From positions 1,674,001 to 1,738,000 of the forward strand of contig NC_003197.2 in assembly GCF_000006945.2 (NCBI RefSeq): DNA of 64,000 bases. Reading direction: 5' to 3'. A program made the position numbers and the translations under genes. The notes beneath the pieces are model-generated. The model worked only from the letters and a program-made list of their open reading frames with translations, made no database searches and was not told the DNA's origin. The stretch is from Salmonella enterica subsp. enterica serovar Typhimurium str. LT2. Its GTDB lineage: Bacteria > Pseudomonadota > Gammaproteobacteria > Enterobacterales > Enterobacteriaceae. Shown piece by piece: positions 55,667 through 64,000 of the stretch (position 1 is its first letter; every line of letters starts with the position of its first letter).

Positions 55667-55731
55667 CTTCCGATGTAGACCCGTCCTCCTTCGCCTGCGT
55701 CACGGGTCCTGGTTAGACGCAGGCGTTTTCT
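55667..55731 (+). ncRNA. rydC: Hfq-dependent small RNA RydC
   Basis: 65 nt beginning CTTCCGATGTAGACCCG, matching recalled E. coli/Salmonella RydC. It folds as a pseudoknot: GACCCGT (5' part) pairs with ACGGGTC, and CGCCTGCGTC pairs with GACGCAGGCG, the latter followed by TTTTCT as terminator. RydC stabilises cfa mRNA and represses other mRNAs by base-pairing through its 5' end. It sits next to cybB as in E. coli. Differences from E. coli are compensatory in the stems. Confidence 0.92.
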
Positions 55732-55816
55732 GTATGGAATACGCCATCCCCTCTGATAGATGCCTTGTTTGCCTTAAGCAGTTAACCCCGCCTGAAGCAA
55801 ACGTCATACAGGACGG

Positions 55817-56347
55817 TCAGTCACGCTTACGCGGCATCATCCGTAACAGCGTATTGTCTTTCCAGAAATAGTGATGCATCAAAGCAGCGATGGCATGAAG
55901 TCCAATAACAAAATAGCCCAGATTCGCCAGCGTGACGTGCCAGGATTTCAGCATATCTACGCGTTCAAAGTTAGCTTCGGCGGCATGGGGCATAGTAATG
56001 CCAAATGCGACCCAGGGATTACCGCGGTTATACATCATGACCAGACCAATAACAGGCAGCGCGATAAATAACAGGTAAATCACCAGATGTCCTAAATGCG
56101 CCATTCCGGTCATCATCGGTTTTGGACGAGGAACAATGGGCGGCGTGGGATATTTCAGCCGAATAAACAAGCGTGCCACCATTAAAAGCAAAATAGTGAT
56201 ACCACATGAAACGTGCGTCATATTAAACCAGGGCCGATAACTACGCGGCGCAAAACCGCGCAGCTCCATCGCGGCGTAAGCCACAATAACCAGAAAAAAG
56301 ACTAACCAGTGAATACCAATTTGCAGGCCGGAATACTTATTGCCCAT
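55817..56347 (-). CDS. cybB: Cytochrome b561 CybB
   Basis: 176 residues from the ATG at 56347, equal to E. coli CybB; the frame runs to 56383. Four membrane helices and conserved haem-ligand His: IGIHWLVF, MTHVSCGI, HLGHLVIY and IGLHAIAALMHHYFWK. Inner-membrane di-haem protein; related E. coli CybB is a superoxide:ubiquinone oxidoreductase. Converges on rydC. Confidence 0.93.
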   Translation of the reverse strand: MGNKYSGLQIGIHWLVFFLVIVAYAAMELRGFAPRSYRPWFNMTHVSCGITILLLMVARLFIRLKYPTPPIVPRPKPMMTGMAHLGHLVIYLLFIALPVIGLVMMYNRGNPWVAFGITMPHAAEANFERVDMLKSWHVTLANLGYFVIGLHAIAALMHHYFWKDNTLLRMMPRKRD

Positions 56348-56463
56348 AGCGCGTCCTGAATGAAAGCCGTAAAGCGACAACATAACCAGCTTTTATAAAT
56401 AATTCATCAAATTTATGAAATGGTGGTCGCACTTGCCCGTTCACCCTCGCAAACGGGCGATTT

Positions 56464-57264
56464 TTAGCGTAAAGCTCTCTGTCCTAACGCACTGCGCAGC
56501 GTAGTATCTGCCTGCAATACCTGCCATGCGTTTTCAATATCGCGTGGGATATCAACGTGAATGATAAAATCTTTACCACGCGGTCCATACCCTGTTTCAT
56601 CGTCACGCAAACGGGGCAGCTCGCCGGCAATCAGAGACAGATAACGCTCCACCGTCCAGATGCCCTCTTCAACATTGGCAAAACGTGTACCGTCATTAAG
56701 GTGGCGCAGTACCGGAACAAAACCAGGAAAACTCAGCCAGCGCGGCGCATCGGTGTCGTCGTTTGTCACGCGCCGGAATGCCGCGATAGTGCGCCGCTGC
56801 ATGGTGGGGTCTTGCACAACGATAGCCGTGTTAATGTTTTCTTTCGCCTGACGGATCAGTGCGCAGGAGAAACGGGCATTTTCGCCGCAATTAGTTGACC
56901 GATCTTCCAGCCAAATTTTCTCAGCCGGAATATGCCAGAACTGGTTCGCGATATCCGCAAGGATCGCGGCTTCAGCGCGTCCGCTTGTGCGAATAGTGTG
57001 GTAGCGCGGATGCCGGGCAATCACGGCGTACAAAAACGGCGTCGAATGACCTATACCGCCGCTAATCAGTAAAGGAACGCCTTGCGCTTTGGCGATGCGA
57101 CAGGCCGCGTCGATAGTGGGGATCACCGCATTGCCCGCCAGGACGACGCAATCCGACGAATAAGGTTGTTCGCCGGAAAAATCATTTTGCGCCAGCCACT
57201 GTCCGACGGTATTCACCGCCAGCAATGTTTCCGCAGAGAGCGCCGGAAATGGCGTTGTATTCAT
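56464..57264 (-). CDS. ydcF: YdcF, DUF218 family protein
   Basis: 266 residues, same length as E. coli YdcF, a protein reported to bind S-adenosylmethionine. DUF218 features: DCVVLAGNAV, GVPLLISGGIGHSTPF, WLEDRSTNCGENARFS and VVQDPTMQRRTIAAFRR. No signal peptide. Role unknown. GGAGGAATT precedes the start. Confidence 0.9.
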   Translation of the reverse strand: MNTTPFPALSAETLLAVNTVGQWLAQNDFSGEQPYSSDCVVLAGNAVIPTIDAACRIAKAQGVPLLISGGIGHSTPFLYAVIARHPRYHTIRTSGRAEAAILADIANQFWHIPAEKIWLEDRSTNCGENARFSCALIRQAKENINTAIVVQDPTMQRRTIAAFRRVTNDDTDAPRWLSFPGFVPVLRHLNDGTRFANVEEGIWTVERYLSLIAGELPRLRDDETGYGPRGKDFIIHVDIPRDIENAWQVLQADTTLRSALGQRALR

Positions 57265-57327
57265 AATTCCTCCTTTTTGTTCCGAACTTGTACCGGATCG
57301 CTTTGAAAGACGTCGTCGCCTGGCTTT

Positions 57328-60300
57328 TTAGGCCGTAATCTGATCCATGGCCTGTAAAATACGCTTATCGGAAATAGGATAAGGCGTACCGAGCTGTTGG
57401 GCGAAATAACTGACACGCAGTTCTTCAATCATCCAACGGATCTCTTTAACATCATCATCTTCGCGACGCGCTGGAGGCAATTTATTTATCCATTGTTGCC
57501 ACGCCTGCTGGACGCTTTCGACTTTCAGCATTTGCGCCCGATCGCGGTGCGGATCGACAGCCAGTTTCTCCAGCCGCTTTTCAATTGCCTGCAGATAACG
57601 CAGCGTATCGCCGAGACGTTTAAAGCCGTTGCCAGTCACAAAACCACGGTATACCAGACCGCTCATCTGCGCCTTGATATCGGAAAGCCCCAACGCCATG
57701 CTCATATCCACCCGCCCTTTCAGACGCTTATTGATATTGAATACGGTCGTCAGGATCCGCTCGACCTGCTTCGCGATATCCACCACAGTATCATTCAGCT
57801 CGGCGCGTACCTTTTCGTGCAGCGCGGTGAAACCTGCTTCGCTCCACACCGGTCCGCCGTTGGCATCTATCAGCTTATCTACCCCGCAGGCGATACAGTC
57901 ATCAATCAACTCCAGTACTTTGCCGTACGGGTTAAAGTACAGCCCCAGCTTGGCTTTATTCGGCAATTTCTCATGCAGATACTTAATCGGTGAAGGAATA
58001 TTGAGCAACAACAGACGGCGTAAACCGCACCACATCGCCTGTTGTTGTTCCAGCGGATTATCAAACAATTTGATAGCGACGCTGTCACGCTCATCCACTA
58101 ACGCCGGCCACGCCTTCACTTTATAATTACCGCGTTTCTGTTCGTAGCTTTCCGGCAGCTCGCCGAAACTCCAGATATGCAGCCCGCTCTGCTCGATGCC
58201 GTCATCCGCCACCGCCGAGAGCGTCTCCTGCACTTTGCCTTTCAGCGCATTTTTAAGCTCGGCGAGCGAACGCCCTTCCTGCAGTTTCTTGTTTTTGTCA
58301 TTCACCACGCGAAACGTGATTTTCAGATGCTCGGGCACCTGATCCCAATGCCAGTCTTCCCGATCGACCGTGACGCCGGTCATCCGGCGCAGTTCACGCT
58401 CCAGAGCGTCCAGCAGCGGCAGCTCCAGCGGCGTTACGCGACCTAAAAACGCTTCAGCATAGTTTGGCGCCGGAACAAAGTTGCGACGTACCGGTTTTGG
58501 CAACGATTTAATCAGCGCAATAACTAATTCACGGCGCAGCCCTGGGATCTGCCATTCAAAACCGCTCTCGTCAACCTGGTTAAGTAGCGGCAACGGAATA
58601 TGGACGGTCACGCCGTCAGCATCCGCGCCCGGTTCAAACTGATAGCTCAAACGCAGCTTAAGATTGCCCTGGTGCCAGAAGTTCGGGTAATCCAGTTTGC
58701 TGATTTTTTCCGCGCCTTCTTTAATCAGCATACTTTTTTCAAAGTTGAGCAGATCCGGCGTCTCGCGGCTGATTTTTTTCCACCAACTATCAAAGTGGCG
58801 GGCGGAAATAACGTCATGGCTAATACGCTGGTCATAAAACTCAAACAGGGTATCGTCATCCACCAGGATATCGCGGCGGCGAGATTTGTGCTCAAGTTCC
58901 TCGACTTCCGCACGCAATTTTAGATTCTCACGGAAGAAGGCGTGACGGGTTTGCCAGTCCCCCTCCACCAGCGCATGGCGGATAAACAACTCGCGACACA
59001 ACGCCGGGTCAATCTGGCTGTAATTCACTTTGCGCGCGGCGACAATCGGCAGACCGTAGACAGTAACCTTTTCCGTCGCCATCACCGCGCCTTGCGCCCG
59101 CTCCCAGTGCGGTTCGCTATATGAACGTTTAATCAGGTGCTGGGCTACCGGTTCCACCCATTCTGGCTCAATGCGGGCAGCGATGCGCCCCCACAGGCGG
59201 CTGGTCTCCACCAGTTCTGCGACCATTGTCCATTTCGGCGGTTTTTTGAATAAACCGGAACCGGGGAAAATAGAGAATCGGGCGTTACGCGCGCCGGTGT
59301 ACTCTTGTTTATCGGCATCTTTCATCCCGATATGCGACAACAGTCCCGTTAACAACGCAACGTGAATTTCCCGGTACTCTGCGGGTTCGCTGTTTACCGG
59401 AATCCCCAGTTCTTTTACCACCTGACGCAGTTGGGTATAGATATCCTGCCACTCACGCACGCGTAAATAGTTCAGATAGTCGGTGCGACACAGACGGCGG
59501 AATTGATTCGACGACAGGGCCTTTTGTTGCTCGCCGAGGTAATTCCACAGGTTAACAAACGCCAGAAAATCGGATTCCTTATCATGGAAACGCCGGTGTT
59601 TCTCATCGGAAGCCTGCTGCTTATCCACTGGGCGCTCGCGCGGATCCTGAATAGAGAGTGCGGAAGTAATGATCATCGCTTCGCGCACACAGCCATGTTT
59701 TTGCGCTTCCAGAACCATACGCGCCAGGCGCGGGTCGACCGGCAACTGGGATAATTGTCGGCCCAGTGGCGTCAGCTTATATGCCGTTTGCTGTTCGTCG
59801 GCGGTAATCGCCCCCAGCTCTTCCAACAAACGCACGCCATCCTGAATATTGCGCTTATCCGGCGCTTCGACAAACGGGAAGGCGGCAATGTCACCCAGCC
59901 CCAGGGCGGTCATCTGCAAAATAACCGACGCCAGGTTGGTACGTAGAATTTCCGGGTCGGTAAATTCCGGACGTGACAAAAAGTCATCTTCCGAATACAG
60001 ACGAATGCAAATCCCTTCCGATACGCGCCCGCAACGCCCTTTACGCTGGTTGGCGGAAGCCTGTGAGATCGGTTCAATCGGCAGGCGCTGCACTTTAGTG
60101 CGGTAGCTGTAGCGGCTGATGCGCGCAGTGCCAGGATCGATCACATACTTGATACCCGGCACCGTCAGCGAGGTTTCCGCCACGTTAGTCGCCAGCACGA
60201 TACGGCGTCCGCTGTGCGACTGGAAAACGCGGTTCTGTTCGCTGTTCGACAAGCGTGCATACAGCGGCAACACTTCGGTATGCCGTAAGTTCAGCTTGTT

Positions 60301-61230
60301 CAGGGCGTCGGCGGTATCGCGGATTTCCCGCTCTCCGCTCATAAAAATCAGAATATCGCCGGGACTTTCACGCCCCAGTTCATCGACAGCATCGAAAATT
60401 GCCTGTAGCTGATCGCGTTCAGTGTCGTCAGCCTCTTCCACAATGGGGCGATAACGAACTTCTACGGGATACGTTCGGCCAGAGACTTCGATAATCGGCG
60501 CGTTATTAAAGTGGCGCGAGAAGCGTTCCGGGTCGATGGTCGCAGAGGTAATAATCACTTTCAGATCGGGGCGACGCGGCAGAAGTTCTTTCAGATAGCC
60601 GAGCAAGAAGTCAATATTCAGGCTGCGTTCATGCGCTTCATCAATAATGAGGGTGTCATACTGCATCAATAGCCTGTCCTGCTGGATTTCCGCCAGCAGG
60701 ATACCGTCCGTCATCAGTTTGACCATGGTGTTGCTACTGACATGATCGCTGAAACGAACTTTATAGCCGATGCAGCCGCCAGGCTCCGTTTGCAACTCTT
60801 CGGCAATGCGGTTAGCGACGGTGCGCGCCGCCAGACGACGCGGTTGAGTATGTCCAATAAGTCCTTTAATTCCGCGTCCCAGTTCCATACAAATTTTCGG
60901 CAACTGGGTGGTTTTACCGGAACCGGTTTCCCCTGCCACGATCACCACCTGATGATCGCGGATCGCTTCCAGAATGTCCTGTTTCTTCTGGCTAACAGGC
61001 AAATTTTGCGGATAAGTGATTGAGGGGCGCGCCGCTTCGCGGAGGGCGACCTGCGCCGCAGCCTGTTCAATTTCTTTCGCCATCGTCTGGAAAATGGCCT
61101 GTTGCGCATCAGGATTTTTTACTTTCTTTACGCCATGCAGGCGGCGCGCAAAGCGCTGTTTGTCGCGCAGCATCAGTGCATCCAGCCGCTGCTGTAACAC
61201 CTGAAGCGTCAACGTAGATTGTTCAGTCAT
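57328..61230 (-). CDS. hrpA: ATP-dependent RNA helicase HrpA (DEAH family)
   Basis: A 1300-residue DEAH/RHA helicase equal in length to E. coli HrpA; linked to fimbrial mRNA processing and rescue of stalled ribosomes. Walker A GETGSGKTTQLP (100-111), DEAH box IIDEAHERS, SAT motif ITSATID, and the helicase C motif QRKGRCGRVSEG. C-terminal DUF3418-type region to the end (ISDKRILQAMDQITA). Housekeeping gene. Confidence 0.96.
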   Translation of the reverse strand: MTEQSTLTLQVLQQRLDALMLRDKQRFARRLHGVKKVKNPDAQQAIFQTMAKEIEQAAAQVALREAARPSITYPQNLPVSQKKQDILEAIRDHQVVIVAGETGSGKTTQLPKICMELGRGIKGLIGHTQPRRLAARTVANRIAEELQTEPGGCIGYKVRFSDHVSSNTMVKLMTDGILLAEIQQDRLLMQYDTLIIDEAHERSLNIDFLLGYLKELLPRRPDLKVIITSATIDPERFSRHFNNAPIIEVSGRTYPVEVRYRPIVEEADDTERDQLQAIFDAVDELGRESPGDILIFMSGEREIRDTADALNKLNLRHTEVLPLYARLSNSEQNRVFQSHSGRRIVLATNVAETSLTVPGIKYVIDPGTARISRYSYRTKVQRLPIEPISQASANQRKGRCGRVSEGICIRLYSEDDFLSRPEFTDPEILRTNLASVILQMTALGLGDIAAFPFVEAPDKRNIQDGVRLLEELGAITADEQQTAYKLTPLGRQLSQLPVDPRLARMVLEAQKHGCVREAMIITSALSIQDPRERPVDKQQASDEKHRRFHDKESDFLAFVNLWNYLGEQQKALSSNQFRRLCRTDYLNYLRVREWQDIYTQLRQVVKELGIPVNSEPAEYREIHVALLTGLLSHIGMKDADKQEYTGARNARFSIFPGSGLFKKPPKWTMVAELVETSRLWGRIAARIEPEWVEPVAQHLIKRSYSEPHWERAQGAVMATEKVTVYGLPIVAARKVNYSQIDPALCRELFIRHALVEGDWQTRHAFFRENLKLRAEVEELEHKSRRRDILVDDDTLFEFYDQRISHDVISARHFDSWWKKISRETPDLLNFEKSMLIKEGAEKISKLDYPNFWHQGNLKLRLSYQFEPGADADGVTVHIPLPLLNQVDESGFEWQIPGLRRELVIALIKSLPKPVRRNFVPAPNYAEAFLGRVTPLELPLLDALERELRRMTGVTVDREDWHWDQVPEHLKITFRVVNDKNKKLQEGRSLAELKNALKGKVQETLSAVADDGIEQSGLHIWSFGELPESYEQKRGNYKVKAWPALVDERDSVAIKLFDNPLEQQQAMWCGLRRLLLLNIPSPIKYLHEKLPNKAKLGLYFNPYGKVLELIDDCIACGVDKLIDANGGPVWSEAGFTALHEKVRAELNDTVVDIAKQVERILTTVFNINKRLKGRVDMSMALGLSDIKAQMSGLVYRGFVTGNGFKRLGDTLRYLQAIEKRLEKLAVDPHRDRAQMLKVESVQQAWQQWINKLPPARREDDDVKEIRWMIEELRVSYFAQQLGTPYPISDKRILQAMDQITA

Positions 61231-61418
61231 AAAGCTCTTGGGCAGGATTCTGCCTGTTTAAAATCGTTTTAAATGATAGGTATAGAGTACCACATTGGGG
61301 CTTTTTTTGCGTTGTTCAATAATTTCGAACAAAGGGTTCGATATATTGCGCTATCCCTGCGACATATTTGTGAATAAAGTGTCAACAAGCAACGGGGCAC
61401 GCCCCTTCAAACACATAA

Positions 61419-62482
<1,064 letters not shown>

Positions 62483-62624
62483 ACCTGGTTACTCTCGCGA
62501 ATAGTGATACCAGCCAACAGTATAGAAATAGCCTTCCGGTTCGCCTAATGTAAATACGACCTTCGTATTCAGAAATTACCCATATAAAAATGCATTTTGC
62601 GGTAAAAAAATTGTCGGGAAGCGG

Positions 62625-62948
62625 TTATTTACGCATCCATTTGCCATTAATTCCCTGGACATATTCTCCCGGCCTGGCGCGCTCAACCAGTTTTTGCCCT
62701 GCCATCTTCGCCACCTCGTCCACGGGAAGATGATTGCTATCCGCTAACTGCTGATAACTGGCGCGGCGGGCATGATTAATATCAAGCACCAGTTTCTGGG
62801 TTTCGGCATCATTCTTTAAGGCCACCAGATAGCCATTCAGCGTTTCCCCGACCCGGCCCTGCGTGCGCGCTTCGTCCAGGGTTAAGGCCCACACAGAAGG
62901 TGTGAGCAAGCTCAGCGTCAGCACCCATAGTATTAAATACTTTTTCAT
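62625..62948 (-). CDS. ydbL: YdbL, periplasmic DUF1318 protein
   Basis: 107 residues with a Sec signal peptide (1-21, ending SVWA) and the DUF1318 body LDEARTQGRVGETLNGYLV. In E. coli YdbL acts as a periplasmic partner of the YdbH-YnbE intermembrane bridge. Last gene of ydbH-ynbE-ydbL on this strand, eight bases after ynbE. Confidence 0.93.
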   Translation of the reverse strand: MKKYLILWVLTLSLLTPSVWALTLDEARTQGRVGETLNGYLVALKNDAETQKLVLDINHARRASYQQLADSNHLPVDEVAKMAGQKLVERARPGEYVQGINGKWMRK

Positions 62949-62955
62949 TATGGCC

Positions 62956-63147
62956 TCAGAATAGATCGCTGCGTGATTTCAGGAGTTCTTCAACGTCTTT
63001 ATCGACTTTGATATGTATTTCATGCTCGATCTTTACATTCATGTTGATGGTAATCGGCTGTTCCGGCGCGGCGACTTCAATACGTGGCGTGCACCCCACC
63101 ACGATAAATGACGCAAGCGCTGACAGCATGGCAATACTCATTTTCAT
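62956..63147 (-). CDS. ynbE: Outer-membrane lipoprotein YnbE
   Basis: 63 residues with a lipobox IVVGC (Cys19) and an Ala/Glu-poor acidic mature part (CTPRIEVAAPEQPITINMNV), very close to E. coli YnbE. It multimerises and connects YdbH to the outer membrane for phospholipid transport. The ATG at 63147 overlaps the ydbH stop by one base; an in-frame ATG two codons later is an alternative. Confidence 0.92.
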   Translation of the reverse strand: MKMSIAMLSALASFIVVGCTPRIEVAAPEQPITINMNVKIEHEIHIKVDKDVEELLKSRSDLF

Positions 63148-64000
63148 TATTTATCCTCACAGTCCTTGTCTTTCCGGCAAGGAGGTTGCGGCAACGCTGT
63201 ATTTTGTTCAAGCCATGCCTGTAAATTGTCGCCAAAACGCAAACTGCGCCACAGCGTAAACACATTTTCTTCATGGGTATAGTTCAAGTTAACGATCGCG
63301 GTTTTACCATCTACCCGGCTTTTGCCGGTAATAGCCGCCTGCATCGTTAGTACGCCCAGGTTATCAACGTTAATTTTCGTCCACGAATGCGTAATCTCCA
63401 TATAACGTAGCCAGTTGATCGCCGAGCCTGCCGTGACATTATCCTTCACCACCGCATCCGCAGTATCTTTATCGATACGCAACGTCATTGGCCCAGGATT
63501 CGTAAGCCAGCCATCTTTGATTATCCATTTTTCATTGTTCAGCCACAGCGGCAGCGCGCCGCTGACCGGACCAGACATGGCGAATTGCTTTGGATTTATG
63601 GCGCTAATCAATTCGCTGGATGAAATATTTTGCACCCGCAAAAGCGCCGGGTCGTGCTGCGGCATTCGCAACTGTTTCATAATGATTTGACCGCCCAGCA
63701 CGTCTACGCTGACATCGCTTAGCAGTAATGGATTCGACTCGCTCCAGGGATAACCGCCCTGTAAATCAGCGGTGATATTTTTCGCCGTGACCTGGTTAAC
63801 TATCCCGGCGATACGCAGCGAGATGGGCCCGCGCGTCCCCAATTGCCACGCGCCGTTGTGGAAGCGAAATGGCAGAATGAAATCGACGCCGTTGATTTTG
63901 TTATCAGGCATCCAGGCGCTGCCGCCTTTTAACACGCCGTGTCCACCTGCTTCAAATCCCTGCCCCTGCGCAGCGGAAAAAGCCACCTGCGCATACAGTG
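63147..64000 (-). CDS. ydbH: AsmA-like intermembrane protein YdbH, C-terminal part (cut by window edge)
   Basis: About 284 C-terminal residues of YdbH (about 880 in E. coli); the frame runs off the window at 64000, and the Met at 63986 is internal. Repeating amphipathic beta-strand pattern of the AsmA-like/beta-groove family. With TamB and YhdP this protein mediates phospholipid transport between the membranes. The C-terminus ends PPCRKDKDCEDK. Confidence 0.93.
   Translation of the reverse strand, partial: LYAQVAFSAAQGQGFEAGGHGVLKGGSAWMPDNKINGVDFILPFRFHNGAWQLGTRGPISLRIAGIVNQVTAKNITADLQGGYPWSESNPLLLSDVSVDVLGGQIIMKQLRMPQHDPALLRVQNISSSELISAINPKQFAMSGPVSGALPLWLNNEKWIIKDGWLTNPGPMTLRIDKDTADAVVKDNVTAGSAINWLRYMEITHSWTKINVDNLGVLTMQAAITGKSRVDGKTAIVNLNYTHEENVFTLWRSLRFGDNLQAWLEQNTALPQPPCRKDKDCEDK

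Noticed and set aside
57397..57993. 198-codon plus-strand frame within hrpA
   Set aside because: Antisense shadow of the hrpA 3' region.

Overview
The window reads as chromosomal DNA of a nontyphoidal Salmonella enterica (subspecies enterica, Typhimurium-like). The backbone gene order matches the E. coli yncD-to-ydbH segment, interrupted by Salmonella-specific blocks: srfABC, pcgL-ugtL-sifB, aac(6')-Iaa, steB, sseJ and dalSTUV. sseJ and sifB are intact, which argues against a typhoidal serovar. Identification is from recalled protein sequences and motifs; no search was run. I see no tRNA, rRNA, CRISPR, insertion sequence or prophage.

Layout. 1-5.5 kb: pqqU (5' end outside the window), mcbR, curA, mddA, ydcZ, ydcY. 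5.7-12.2 kb: the overlapping srfA-srfB-srfC operon. 12.2-15.8 kb: ortT, the 31-codon gene yncL, patD and ydcR; E. coli has ydcSTUV between patD and ydcR, and here it is absent. 15.9-19.1 kb: AT-rich virulence block with the D-Ala-D-Ala dipeptidase gene pcgL, an unexplained short ORF, ugtL and the effector gene sifB. 19.4-27.6 kb: yncJ, rlhA, sutR, ydcO, a DUF3313 lipoprotein gene, tehAB, ydcK, rimL. 27.7-33.8 kb: the sgcXBCQAER sugar-PTS operon, closed by an aminoglycoside 6'-acetyltransferase gene whose start overlaps the sgcR stop, then a strong terminator. 33.8-45.1 kb: an exported FMN-dependent hydroxyacid oxidase with a YceI protein, opgD, a carboxylesterase, ydcJ, ydcI, trg, frmA and frmR. 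45.2-55.6 kb: a second AT-rich island with effectors steB and sseJ, two membrane proteins, the dalSTUV D-alanine transporter, a GT-C-like membrane protein and a methyltransferase. 55.6-64 kb: backbone with the sRNA gene rydC, cybB, ydcF, hrpA, azoR, a GFA-family gene, and ydbL-ynbE-ydbH (ydbH runs off the end).

How the genes fit together. Three SPI-2 type III effectors (SifB, SteB, SseJ) lie within about 30 kb, next to genes for envelope remodelling (UgtL, PcgL, OpgD) and D-alanine handling (PcgL releases it, DalSTUV imports it). The least understood multi-gene unit is srfABC: a single-pass membrane protein with a predicted periplasmic Cys-containing domain, a large protein with actin/Hsp70-type nucleotide-binding motifs, and a protein with a degenerate P-loop-like segment. 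Small genes found by eye are yncL, rydC, a 31-codon single-span membrane protein ORF (54421-54516, minus) and a 28-codon ORF with a perfect Shine-Dalgarno upstream of sifB (18002-18088).
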